A stretch of 64,000 nucleotides of DNA, taken from the NCBI RefSeq assembly GCF_014647975.1, contig NZ_BMQF01000026.1, positions 1-64,000 on the forward strand. Direction: 5' to 3'. Below the pieces are notes generated by a model that searched no databases, was not told the origin of the DNA, and saw nothing but the letters and a program-made list of their open reading frames with translations. The stretch comes from Streptomyces fumigatiscleroticus (lineage in GTDB: Bacteria; Actinomycetota; Actinomycetes; Streptomycetales; Streptomycetaceae). Positions 8,067 through 54,585 of the stretch are shown one piece after another (the stretch's first letter is position 1; each line of letters starts with the position of its first letter). Position numbers and translations under genes: made by a program.

Positions 8067-8786
8067 GCCAGTATGCGGTAGCTCAGTCCGGGAACCGGTC
8101 CACCGGCGCGCTTCCGAATCCGAGGTACGCGAGCAGAAGGCGTCCGTCCACTACGCCCGGCCTGCCTCGGCGCCGGCTTGGCGGGCACGGCAGCGGGCCG
8201 AGGGCGTCCTGGCCGCGGAGATCCGGGTGCCGCACGCCGGTCCGCGCGGTGCCCACGGGCCCCGCGCGTCCACGCCGCACTACGGCGGGGGCCGGGCGCT
8301 GTCCCGCCCGGCGTGCGTCGCCGCGAACTCCCCCGCCGCCGGACCGCTTCCCCCCGCCGTCCCAGCGTCTTCACACACGCTGATCAGGGAGCACCTGACC
8401 GGCATGCTGACCGATCTGTCGACGGACGGTCGAACCATCCGGCTCTGTCGGCGGTCCTGCGGAAATCCATCCCGGCTCAGTTCCCCGAGAGGATACGGGT
8501 GCCGGGTGCGCAGGAGGTCCAGGCCGGCCCGGCCGTGGCCGGCGCGCTTGTCGCCCGGCGTCGTCCGCGCACTCGTCCGGGGCCGACGTGGCATCCGTCG
8601 CGCATGAGGACTCGTACCCCTCACGGGCCCGGAGCCGCTCGACCGCCACGGCCGGCCGCCGCGGTCCCGCACGGCCGATCGTCGGTCCCTGCCCGCTCCT
8701 CCGACCATCCACAGGTGCGGTGTGCTTGGGCGAGGGAGCGCACCTCCGCTCGGCCGATGCACTCACGCCCGCCGGCAGTCATCCCG
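8067..8786. other. 720-bp stretch with no recognised gene
   Basis: Several frames are open because of the high GC content, but none resembles a known protein. The upstream parts of the dehydratase are not found in any frame here. A minus-strand tail ending VVDGRLLLAYLGFGSAPVDRFPD near 8083-8150 could be another broken C-terminus. Confidence 0.35.
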
Positions 8787-9548
8787 CTACCGTGCGAGGG
8801 TCAGGCCGAGCGTACGCTCCAGACCTGCGACCCCCTTCTCGGTCACATGGACCACGCGCGGCGCCGCACCCCAGCGCACCCAGTCCAGCTCGAACAGCCG
8901 GGCCGTCAGCGCCGCGCCGAGTCCGCCGGCCAGGTGGTGCCGGTGCTCGCTCCAGTCGACGCAGTAGCGCACGGCGGGGCGGCGCGGTGGCAGCCGGTCG
9001 GTGTCGACGCCGAGTTCGCGCAGCTGCGCCCGGCCGCTGTCGGTGAGGGCGTAGTGGATGTCGCGTCCGTAGGAGGCGGGGCGGTCGCGCACGGCCTGCT
9101 CGGGGCGGTGGACGCCGTCGTAGCCGGTCAGCACGGAGCGGTCGAGCAGCGCGCCCATCAGGCCGGTACCGAGCTGTCCGGCCAGGTGGTCGTAGCAGGT
9201 GCGGGCACGGTGCAGGGCGTTGGTGCGGTTGCTCTGCTTCAGCGAGGTGATGGGCAGCGGCGGGGCGATCAGCGCGAGGGCCTCCAGGGCGGCGGAGACG
9301 TCCGGACCGGCCAGGCGGTAGTAGCGGTGCCGGCCCTGCCGGCTGACCGTGACGAACTCCCCCTCGACCAGCTTGGCCAGGTGCACGCTGGCGGTGGCGG
9401 CGCTGACACCCGCCTCACCGGCGAGTGCGCTCGCGGGCAGGGCGCGGCCGTCGGCCAGGCACTTGAGCATCCGGGCCCGCGACGGATCGGCGATCAGCGC
9501 AGCGGCGCGGGCGATGTCGGTCTGCTGCTTGAGCGGCTCGTCCCTCAT
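8787..9548 (-). CDS. ArsR-family winged-helix regulator
   Basis: This 253-aa protein starts at the ATG at 9548 (MRDEPLKQQTDI). Residues 10-95 are an ArsR winged helix: ALIADPSRARMLKCLADGRALPASALAGEAGVSAATASVHLAKLVEGEFVTVSRQGRHRYYRL. No metal-binding ELCVCDL-type cysteine motif is present. The extended C-terminal half is typical of the longer actinobacterial ArsR-like proteins that sense small molecules. It is divergently transcribed from an MFS exporter gene with only 64 bases between the starts, and a dyad (9568-9593) sits in that gap. It most likely represses the exporter and possibly itself. Confidence 0.8.
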   Translation of the reverse strand: MRDEPLKQQTDIARAAALIADPSRARMLKCLADGRALPASALAGEAGVSAATASVHLAKLVEGEFVTVSRQGRHRYYRLAGPDVSAALEALALIAPPLPITSLKQSNRTNALHRARTCYDHLAGQLGTGLMGALLDRSVLTGYDGVHRPEQAVRDRPASYGRDIHYALTDSGRAQLRELGVDTDRLPPRRPAVRYCVDWSEHRHHLAGGLGAALTARLFELDWVRWGAAPRVVHVTEKGVAGLERTLGLTLAR

Positions 9549-9567
9549 GATCGCAGCGTACGACATC

Positions 9568-9593
9568 GACACTTTGACGTACGACGAAGTGTC
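9568..9593. promoter_or_regulatory. operator-like dyad in the arsR-MFS divergent promoter
   Basis: GACACTT and AAGTGTC are perfect seven-base inverted arms separated by 12 bases. They lie in the 64-bp gap between the divergent ArsR and MFS genes and overlap a TTGACG -35-like hexamer at 9574-9579. This placement fits repression of both genes by the ArsR-type protein. Confidence 0.5.
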
Positions 9594-9612
9594 CGGCTCC
9601 GATGATCTCTCC

Positions 9613-11088
9613 ATGAGAGCAACGCACCTCGCCGCCCGCAGCGGGCCGACCACGGGGCCTACAGCCGGACGGGCCACGGACGCCCGCCGGCCCGCGCTCG
9701 CCATGGCTCCGCTGATTGCACTCAGCCTCGGCTACTTCCTCGTCATGCTCGACGTCACCGTCGTCAACGTGGCCATCCCCGACATCCGCACCTCGCTGGG
9801 CACCGGTGCCACCGCCCTGCAGTGGATCGTCGACGGCTACAGCACCCTCTTCGCCGGTGGGCTGCTGCTCGGCGGCGCGCTCGCCGACCGCGTCGGCCAC
9901 CGCCGGACGTTCCTGACCGGACTCGGCATCTTCACCGTCGCCTCGCTGGCCTGCGCCCTCGCCGGATCACCTGCACCGCTGATCGCCGGCAGGCTGGCGC
10001 AGGGCGCGGGTGCGGCACTGCTGGTGCCCGCGTCTCTCGGCCTGCTCCAGGCCACCTATCCCGACCGCGCGGTACGCGCCCGCGCCGTCACCGTCTGGGG
10101 CGCGGTCGCCTCGGTGGCCTTCGGCGCCGGGCCGGTCGCCGGCGGACTGCTGGTCGCCGGCAGCGGCTGGCGCGCGGTGTTCTGGCTGAACCTTCCCGTC
10201 GCCGCCCTCGCGGTCGCTCTGACGCTGCGGCACCTCCCGCCTGCCTCCCGGCCGCGGCACAAGGCGTCCAAGGCGGACCCGCTCGGCCAGATCCTCGGCG
10301 TCGCCGGCCTCATCGCGCTGGCCGGCGGACTCAACGAGGCGGGCACCCGCGGCTGGACCTCACCCCTGGTGCTCTCCGCGATCGGCCTCGGCATCGCCGC
10401 CCTGGCCGCCTTCGCCGCCGTGGAACGCGCCCTCGAAGCACATCTCCACGCAGGCGGCCGACGCGCACCGCTGCTCCCGCCGTCCCTGTTCCGCGCCCCC
10501 TCCTTCACCCCCACCGCGGCCATCGGCCTGCTCATCAGCCTCGGCTACTACGGCATGCTGTTCCTGACCACCCTGTACTTCCAGCAGGAGCGCGGCTTCA
10601 GCGCCCTGGCCACGGGATTCGCCCTGCTGCCGTCGGTGTGCATGGGACTGATCGCCGCCCCGCTGTTCAGCCGGATCACCGCCCGCACCGGCCCGTACCC
10701 GCCCATGGCCGCCGGCCTCGCGCTGGGCGCGCTCGGCTTCCTCGGCTGGCTGCCGGCGGGGCCTCACACCCCGTATCCCGTGCTGCTGTTCGCCTTGATC
10801 GCCACCGGCCTCGGCCAGACGCTCACGGCCCTCGCCGCCACCGCCGCGATCGTCGACACCGCACCCGCCGCGGGCGCGGGCATCGCCTCCGCCGTCTTCA
10901 ACGTCGCCCGGCAGGTCGGCAGCGCCGTCGGAGTGGCCTTGTTCGGCACCTTCGCCACCACGGCGTCGGACTTCTCCGAGGGCCTGCGGCTGTCGGCCTG
11001 CCTCGCCGCGACGGCCTTCGCGACCGGAGCCCTGCTCGCCCTCCCCGCCCGCCGCCGGGCCACCACCCCCACCACAGGGGGAGACTGA
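9613..11088 (+). CDS. MFS drug exporter, DHA2 (14-TM) type
   Basis: This 491-aa protein starts at the ATG at 9613, the first good start downstream of the divergent promoter. It is hydrophobic throughout with about 14 predicted membrane spans. It carries the DHA2 hallmarks: LDVTVVNVAIPDI in TM1, GALADRVGHRRTF (motif A) between TM2 and TM3, and a GAGPVAGGLLV motif C in TM5. Members export drugs or antibiotics in exchange for protons. It is divergent from an ArsR-type regulator and is followed 67 bases later by a PhzF-like gene, probably in the same transcript. The substrate is unknown. Confidence 0.85.
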   Translation: MRATHLAARSGPTTGPTAGRATDARRPALAMAPLIALSLGYFLVMLDVTVVNVAIPDIRTSLGTGATALQWIVDGYSTLFAGGLLLGGALADRVGHRRTFLTGLGIFTVASLACALAGSPAPLIAGRLAQGAGAALLVPASLGLLQATYPDRAVRARAVTVWGAVASVAFGAGPVAGGLLVAGSGWRAVFWLNLPVAALAVALTLRHLPPASRPRHKASKADPLGQILGVAGLIALAGGLNEAGTRGWTSPLVLSAIGLGIAALAAFAAVERALEAHLHAGGRRAPLLPPSLFRAPSFTPTAAIGLLISLGYYGMLFLTTLYFQQERGFSALATGFALLPSVCMGLIAAPLFSRITARTGPYPPMAAGLALGALGFLGWLPAGPHTPYPVLLFALIATGLGQTLTALAATAAIVDTAPAAGAGIASAVFNVARQVGSAVGVALFGTFATTASDFSEGLRLSACLAATAFATGALLALPARRRATTPTTGGD

Positions 11089-11155
11089 CCCATCCAGTCG
11101 CCCGGCAGGCCTGCAAGGAATCCAGCGACAATCCCCACCGAGAGGAAGATTGACC

Positions 11156-12082
11156 ATGGCGAACTCGACGAAGGAGACCACCGTGACCGGACCGGCCCGC
11201 CCCCTGACCGCCGAAGTGCTGCACTACACCGCCTTCACCACCAGCCCGACCGGCGGCAACAAAGCCGGGGTCGTCCTCGACGCCTCCTCACTCGACGACG
11301 CCGAGATGGTGGCGATCGCCGCCGAACTCGGCTACTCGGAGACCGCCTTCGTCACCCCCGGGCCGGGCCCGGACCACGGCCGGTCGTTCACGCTGCGGTT
11401 CTTCAGCCCCAAGGCGGAAGTGGGCTTCTGCGGCCACGCCACCGTGGCCACCGCGGTGGCGCTCGGCGAGCGCATCGGCGCAGGCGACCTCGACTTCCAC
11501 ACCGCCGCAGGCCACGTGCCGGTCACCGTCCGCGAAGACAACGGCGTACTGAAGGCCACCCTCACCAGCGTCGAGCCCCGGGTGCACGACACCGCCCCGG
11601 CCGATGTGACGGAGGCTCTGGCGGCGCTCGGCTGGCGGGCCGGCGATCTCGATGCCGCCCTGCCTCCGAGGATCGCCTTCGCGGGCGTGCGCCACCTGGT
11701 CCTCGCGGCCGCGACCCGTGAGCGACTGGCCGACCTCGACTACGACTTCGACCGGCTGCTGAAGCTGATGCAACGGCTCGACCTGACGACCGTGCAACTG
11801 GTGTGGCGCGAAACAGCGACCGTCTTCCATGTCCGCGACCCGTTCCCGGTCGGCGGCGTGGTGGAGGACGCCGCGACGGGCGCCGCGGCGGCGGCATTCG
11901 GCGCCTACGCCCGCGACCTGGCCCTCGTCCCGGAAGACGCGAAACTCACCCTCCACCAGGGTCACGACATGGGCCGCCCGTCACTGCTGGAGGTCGACCT
12001 GGTCCCCGGCGATCCACGGGTACGCGTCACCGGAGCCGCGATCGCGATCGGCATCCGGCCGGCGGTGGCGCCGCGGTCGTAG
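11156..12082 (+). CDS. PhzF-family epimerase/isomerase-like protein
   Basis: The product is 308 aa from the ATG at 11156 with the ribosome-binding site GAGGAAG. It shows the two-lobed PhzF fold: FTTSPTGGNKAGVVLD near the N-terminus, the catalytic Glu62 in SYSETAFV, the RFFSPKAEVGFCGHATVATA block, and in the second lobe DPFPVGGVVEDAATGAAAAAFGAY with the conserved G-x-ED-x-ATG motif. PhzF proteins catalyse isomerisations such as that of dihydro-3-hydroxyanthranilate in phenazine formation, but most paralogues have no known substrate. No phenazine genes are present, so it may instead act with the preceding exporter in detoxification. Confidence 0.85.
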   Translation: MANSTKETTVTGPARPLTAEVLHYTAFTTSPTGGNKAGVVLDASSLDDAEMVAIAAELGYSETAFVTPGPGPDHGRSFTLRFFSPKAEVGFCGHATVATAVALGERIGAGDLDFHTAAGHVPVTVREDNGVLKATLTSVEPRVHDTAPADVTEALAALGWRAGDLDAALPPRIAFAGVRHLVLAAATRERLADLDYDFDRLLKLMQRLDLTTVQLVWRETATVFHVRDPFPVGGVVEDAATGAAAAAFGAYARDLALVPEDAKLTLHQGHDMGRPSLLEVDLVPGDPRVRVTGAAIAIGIRPAVAPRS

Positions 12083-12093
12083 CGGGACATCGC

Positions 12094-12120
12094 GGAGCGG
12101 CACGCAGAGCGTGCCGCTCC
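12094..12120 (+). terminator. hairpin terminator after the MFS-phzF pair
   Basis: GGAGCGGCACGC, loop AGA, GCGTGCCGCTCC form a perfect 12-bp stem that begins 12 bases after the phzF-like stop codon. No T-run follows, as is common in Streptomyces terminators. Confidence 0.7.
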
Positions 12121-12189
12121 GGGCGGAGAGGCCGTCCAGCGCCTGGAGGGGTGGCGGGCGGTGAGCGCGCCGGCGTCCGCGCGTCGATG

Positions 12190-12870
12190 GCGCTGGGCGA
12201 GGTGTCCGCCGATGACATCGCTGCGGTGCCGCAGCTCGCGGAGACGGTGCCGCACAGTGCGGATCAGGTGCTCAGGGGCGGTGAAGCTACTCGCGGGAAG
12301 TCGACGTTCCAAGCTGACACCGCTGAGCGTGTCGGCGGGCCGTCTGATCCCCGGCCCAACTGCCCGTCCGGGCCAGGCGGGAGAATCCGTCGACGGCAGA
12401 GTGCAGGTAGACGTACCCGCCCCTGGCGCCACCGGTCTTCGCGCGCTGTGCGGCCCTGGCCTGCTCGGAGCCGCGCCCGTGGGCCCGCCACCCGCCGCCG
12501 TCGGGGATACGCCCGACCTTCATGACGTCCAGGTGGACCATGTGGCCCGGGTAGCGGGCCACACTCCGTTTCGACGGACGCCTGTTGACCGAGCCGTCGG
12601 GGTCGAGGAAGCGGCGCTGGTTGATGCCCAGGCGCGCCGGTCACCGGCCTACGGTGCGCTCGCTGATCCGCACGCCTCGGCTCGCGAGTTCGAGGGTGAT
12701 CCGGCGGGCGGACCACTTGTTGTCCCGCCGCAGCTGATCGATCCCCACTTGGACAGGCAGGCGCGGGAGACACCGGCTTCGGCGGCGACGTGCGCGATCG
12801 GACGGGTGCGGCAGCGCTCCACGAGCCGCCGGCGTCCCTCGATGGTCAAGGGCGCGTTCGCATGTGTCAC
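12190..12870 (-). pseudogene. IS481-type transposase relic (frameshifted)
   Basis: On the minus strand the start reads VTHANAPLTIEGRRRLVERC and AHVAAEAGVSRACLSKW (helix-turn-helix, about 12770-12869). After a frameshift it continues DNKWSARRITLELASRGVRISERTVGR. Another frame then gives YPGHMVHLDVMKVGRIPDGGGWRAHGRG with GGYVYLHSAVDGFSRLA (rve catalytic region, about 12340-12560). The order matches IS481 transposases, but several frame changes and a missing C-terminus make it non-functional. Its start codon overlaps the stop of the Cml-type MFS gene. Confidence 0.6.
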
Positions 12871-14045
12871 CGCAGCACCTCGGTGCTCCGGCCGGCCGTG
12901 ATGACGGTGAGGAGGGGGAACGCGGTGAGCAGCGCGACCGCGACGAGAAGCCCGCTCGCCCAGAGCGGTCCGAGGGCCCCGGCTTCGGTGCCGAGCGTGG
13001 CCGCGGCGACGACGGGGCCGACGGCGGCACCCACGTTGAGCGCCGCGGTCGCATACGAGCCGGCCATGGTGGGGGCTCGGCCGGCCTCGTAGAGGACCCG
13101 AGTGATCAGCGTGCTGCCCAGCGCGAACGACAGTGCGCCCTGCACGAACACGAGGATGAACAGGGCGACCGGCTCGTTGGCCAGCACCGCCAGAGCCGGC
13201 CAGCCGATGAGCAGCATCGGACCGCCGACCGCGATGACCGGGCGGGGACTTCGATCGGACAGCCGTCCGGCGACGGTGACGCCCACGAAGGACCCGGCAC
13301 CGAAGAGCACCAGAGCGACAGAGATCCACAACTCGCCCAGCCCGGCACTGTCGGTCACCACGGGGGCGAGGAAGGTAAGACTTCCGAAGGTCGCCGCGTT
13401 CACCAGCGCGCCGAGCAGCATCACCAGGAGCAACCGCGCCCTGGTGAGCTGGGCGAGCTCCGCTCGCAGTGCCGGCCTGCCGGTTGTCTCGTCCTCATCA
13501 CGTCCTGCGGGGATGCCTTTCAGGATGCCGAAAGCGGCTGGCAGGCAGAGAACGGCGACGGCCCAGAAGGTGGCCCGCCAGCCGAGTGCCGTGCCGAGCA
13601 CCGCCCCACCAGGGACACCGGCGATCGTGGCCACGGTCGTGCCTGACAGCAGTACGGCCAGCGCGCGTCCCTTCCTGTCGGGTGAGACCAGCGTGGCCGC
13701 AGCCGTCAGAGCGACGGCGAGGAATCCTGCGTTGGCGAGCGCGGCGACGGCTCGGGTGGCGAACAGGACGGGGAAGCTCGTGGTGACGGCGCCCACGGCG
13801 TGAGCTGCCGCGAACATGAGGACGAACCCGAGAAGGGTCGGGCGCCCGGGCCAGTTGCGGGCAAGCGCGGCCACCAGGGGGGCGCCGACGATCATGCCGA
13901 CCGCGAAGGCCGAGGTGAGCGCGCCTGCTGTTGCGACGGTGACGTCGAGATCCGAGGCGATGTCCGGCAAGAGGCCGGCGAGCATGAACTCCGAGGTGCC
14001 CATGGCGAAGACCGCCAGGGCAAGCAGGTACAGCGGGAGAGGCAT
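12867..14045 (-). CDS. Cml/Cmx-type MFS exporter (DHA1 family)
   Basis: This 392-aa protein starts at the ATG at 14045 (MPLPLYLLALAVF). The beginning FAMGTSEFMLAGLLPDIASDLDVTVATAG and the ANAGFLAVALTAAATLVSPDRKGRALAVLLSG region are typical of the Streptomyces chloramphenicol-resistance exporters (Cml/CmrA type, 12 membrane spans, about 390 aa). Length is complete. Family members export chloramphenicol or other antibiotics by proton antiport. It lies directly downstream of the NRPS-MbtH-GNAT genes in the same direction. It is the only intact exporter adjoining the cluster and therefore a candidate for peptide export or self-resistance. A strong hairpin between it and the acetyltransferase suggests separate or attenuated transcription. 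Confidence 0.85.
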   Translation of the reverse strand: MPLPLYLLALAVFAMGTSEFMLAGLLPDIASDLDVTVATAGALTSAFAVGMIVGAPLVAALARNWPGRPTLLGFVLMFAAAHAVGAVTTSFPVLFATRAVAALANAGFLAVALTAAATLVSPDRKGRALAVLLSGTTVATIAGVPGGAVLGTALGWRATFWAVAVLCLPAAFGILKGIPAGRDEDETTGRPALRAELAQLTRARLLLVMLLGALVNAATFGSLTFLAPVVTDSAGLGELWISVALVLFGAGSFVGVTVAGRLSDRSPRPVIAVGGPMLLIGWPALAVLANEPVALFILVFVQGALSFALGSTLITRVLYEAGRAPTMAGSYATAALNVGAAVGPVVAAATLGTEAGALGPLWASGLLVAVALLTAFPLLTVITAGRSTEVLR

Positions 14046-14239
14046 CGAGTGGCTCCGAGGTGAGGAGAGGCACGAGAAGGTCATCTCGTCACCGCGGCCA
14101 GCCCCGAGCGCACACGCGTCCCACCACGGAAAGCGGCGTGACGGCAGGGCTACGAACTCAGTGGTCCAGGGGGCTGACGGCGTGACCGAAAGCCCCCGCC
14201 TTGTCTGACTCAGGACTCGACATGGCCCGCACGCTACCC

Positions 14240-14282
14240 GACCGATGCCCGTCGGAGCATCCTGGTTTCACGGGCATCGGTC
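14240..14282 (-). terminator. 13-bp stem-loop at the end of the NRPS transcription unit
   Basis: GACCGATGCCCGT (14240-14252) pairs perfectly with ACGGGCATCGGTC (14270-14282) across a 17-base loop. It lies 30 bases beyond the stop of the acetyltransferase and about 200 bases before the MFS start. A terminator for the biosynthetic operon is most likely. A leader attenuator of the exporter is the alternative. Confidence 0.6.
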
Positions 14283-14311
14283 TGCGTCACCAACGTGATG
14301 TCCCGCGACAG

Positions 14312-14878
14312 CTAGGAGTCGGTGGCTTCGACGCGGCCCGAAGTGTCGTGAAAGGCGTGCCGCCCCGAGTCGGGGTCCGTCGTCGGGATCACCATCAGCC
14401 GGGTCACGGTGCCATCGTCGCCGGTCACGTCGCGCACGTGCCGGAAGCCCAGCCGGCGGCACATCGCCAGGCTGGCGGTGTTGCCGGCGCCGACCATGCC
14501 GTAGGCCTCCTCAAGGCCCAGGTCGTCGGCGGCGTGGCGGAGCAGGCGGCGGACCGCTTCCGTGCCCAGGCCCCGGCCCCAGTACCCGGGGGCGAGGGCG
14601 GTGATCAGTTCGTGGCCGTCGACGTTGCCGGTCCTCTTCACCTCCGCGTGGCCGACATAGGTGTCCTCGTGCCACAGGCCCCACACGTCGAACCTGCGCT
14701 GCGGGTAGACGTCGGTGAGGATGGCGCGGAACAGCGTGCGGATGTCGGCCTCCGGCACACGTTCCTGGCCCATCCAGCGGCAGACCTCCTCGTCGCGCAG
14801 CAGGGCCACGAAGACGTCCTCGTCCCCGGGGCGGTAGGGCCGGAACGTGAGTCGTTCGCTGTGCAGGACCGGTGTCAT
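14312..14878 (-). CDS. GNAT-family N-acetyltransferase (RimJ/RimL-like)
   Basis: This 188-aa protein starts at the ATG at 14878 with a GAGGAG ribosome-binding site. The RimJ/RimL layout is clear: an N-terminal HSERLTFRPYRPGDEDVF, strands with ITALAPGYWGRGLGTEAVRRLL (acetyl-CoA pyrophosphate loop, residues 93-113), and NTASLAMCRRLGFRHVRDV near the end. It transfers an acyl group from acyl-CoA to an amine. It lies 92 bases after mbtH in the NRPS operon. Acetylation of a free side-chain amine of the predicted cationic residues, or of a toxic intermediate for self-protection, is plausible but inferred. Confidence 0.8.
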   Translation of the reverse strand: MTPVLHSERLTFRPYRPGDEDVFVALLRDEEVCRWMGQERVPEADIRTLFRAILTDVYPQRRFDVWGLWHEDTYVGHAEVKRTGNVDGHELITALAPGYWGRGLGTEAVRRLLRHAADDLGLEEAYGMVGAGNTASLAMCRRLGFRHVRDVTGDDGTVTRLMVIPTTDPDSGRHAFHDTSGRVEATDS

Positions 14879-14970
14879 CACTGCTCCTCGGCAGGGGCGG
14901 GCAGGGCGGAGGCCGGGGTGCGGTCCCGTACACGCACCCCGGCCTGTCCTTCGTGGCGGTGCGGGACGGG

Positions 14971-15174
14971 TCAGGCCTCGGCGTTCTCCATGCGCTCCCG
15001 CAGGCTGCGCGGGCGCATGTCGGTCCACACCTCGTCGACGTAGGCGGAGCACTCCGCCTCCGTGCCCTCCTTGCCGACGGGCTGCCAGCCGGCGGGCACC
15101 TCGACGTCGACGGGCCACAGCGAGTACTGCTCCTCGTCGTTGCGCAGCACCTGGTAGCGGGTGTTCTCGTCCAT
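14971..15174 (-). CDS. MbtH-like protein
   Basis: This 67-aa protein starts at the ATG at 15174 (MDENTRYQVL). It has the full MbtH signature: NDEEQYSLWP, VPAGWQPVGKEGT, C..YVDEVWTDMRP and SLRERM. MbtH-like proteins bind adenylation domains and are needed for solubility or activity of many actinobacterial NRPSs. It lies 115 bases after NRPS-2 in the same operon and very probably serves the ten A domains of this cluster, in particular the aromatic- and cationic-type ones. Confidence 0.95.
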   Translation of the reverse strand: MDENTRYQVLRNDEEQYSLWPVDVEVPAGWQPVGKEGTEAECSAYVDEVWTDMRPRSLRERMENAEA

Positions 15175-15289
15175 GTGTGTAGGTCTCGCTCTCTCGGATC
15201 GGGCGGGCGGGGTGAAAGGCAACGGGCCGGTGATGCGGCGTCCGGTGGTGGGGCGTCCGGTGGTGGGGCGCGGGCCGCGGGGCGGGGCG

Positions 15290-35476
<20,187 letters not shown>

Positions 35477-35489
35477 GGTTGTCCGGTCC

Positions 35490-54077
<18,588 letters not shown>

Positions 54078-54212
54078 CGGGGTGAAGTCCTTCGGGCGTG
54101 GGAGCGCACGGGCCCGGCGCGCCGGTCTCGGGCGGCCTGCGGGCACACCTGAGCGGCGCGGGGTCCGGCGTACGGACGGGTGCGGGTGCGGATGCGTGGG
54201 GCTGGACGCGAT

Positions 54213-54585
54213 CGGACGGTGCCCGTGCGGCGCCGCGGACGGACAGAGCCCGTGCGGCGCGCGGACGGACAGAGCCCGTGCGGCGCCACGGTCGGACGGT
54301 GCCCGTGCGGCGCCACGGTCGGACGGTGCCCGTGCGGCGCCACGGTCGGACGGTGCCCGTGCGGCGCCACGGTCGGACGGTGCCCGTGCGGCGCCACGGT
54401 CGGACGGTGCCCGTGCGGCGCCACGGTCGGACGGTGCCCGTGCGGCGCGCGAACGGACGGTGCCCGTGCGGCGCCGCGGACGGACAGAGCCCGTGCGGCG
54501 CGCGGACGGACAGAGCCCGTGCGGCGCGCGGACGGACGGAGCCCGTGCGGCGCGCGGTCAGTCCGTGCCCGTGCGGCGCGCGGTG
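54213..54585 (-). repeat. 26/27-bp minisatellite between the PBP-type thioesterase and NRPS-1 (about 14 copies)
   Basis: The core GCCCGTGCGGCG recurs at 54221, 54248, 54274, 54301, 54328, 54355, 54382, 54409, 54436, 54462, 54489, 54515, 54541 and 54567. The period is 27 bases in the central copies and 26 in the outer ones. The central unit contains CCGTG-CGGCGC-CACGG and can fold into a small hairpin. The array fills most of the leader between the two genes and runs over the stop codon of the thioesterase gene (54558-54560), supplying its last codons. Tandem hairpins in the NRPS-1 leader could affect mRNA stability or translation. There are no unique spacers, so this is not CRISPR. Confidence 0.9.

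Noticed and set aside
12094..12120. Inverted repeat of an insertion sequence
   Set aside because: The 12-bp hairpin sits directly after the phzF-like stop codon with a three-base loop, which fits a terminator; no matching repeat was found at the other side of the IS481 relic.
14971..15222. Longer MbtH protein starting at 15222
   Set aside because: The extra N-terminal residues (MPFTPPARSERARPTH) are not part of the family, whose members start close to the NDEEQYSLWP block; the ATG at 15174 is preferred.
54213..54585. Regular 27-bp repeats considered as a CRISPR array
   Set aside because: Copies are directly adjacent with no unique spacers and no cas genes nearby; it is a minisatellite.
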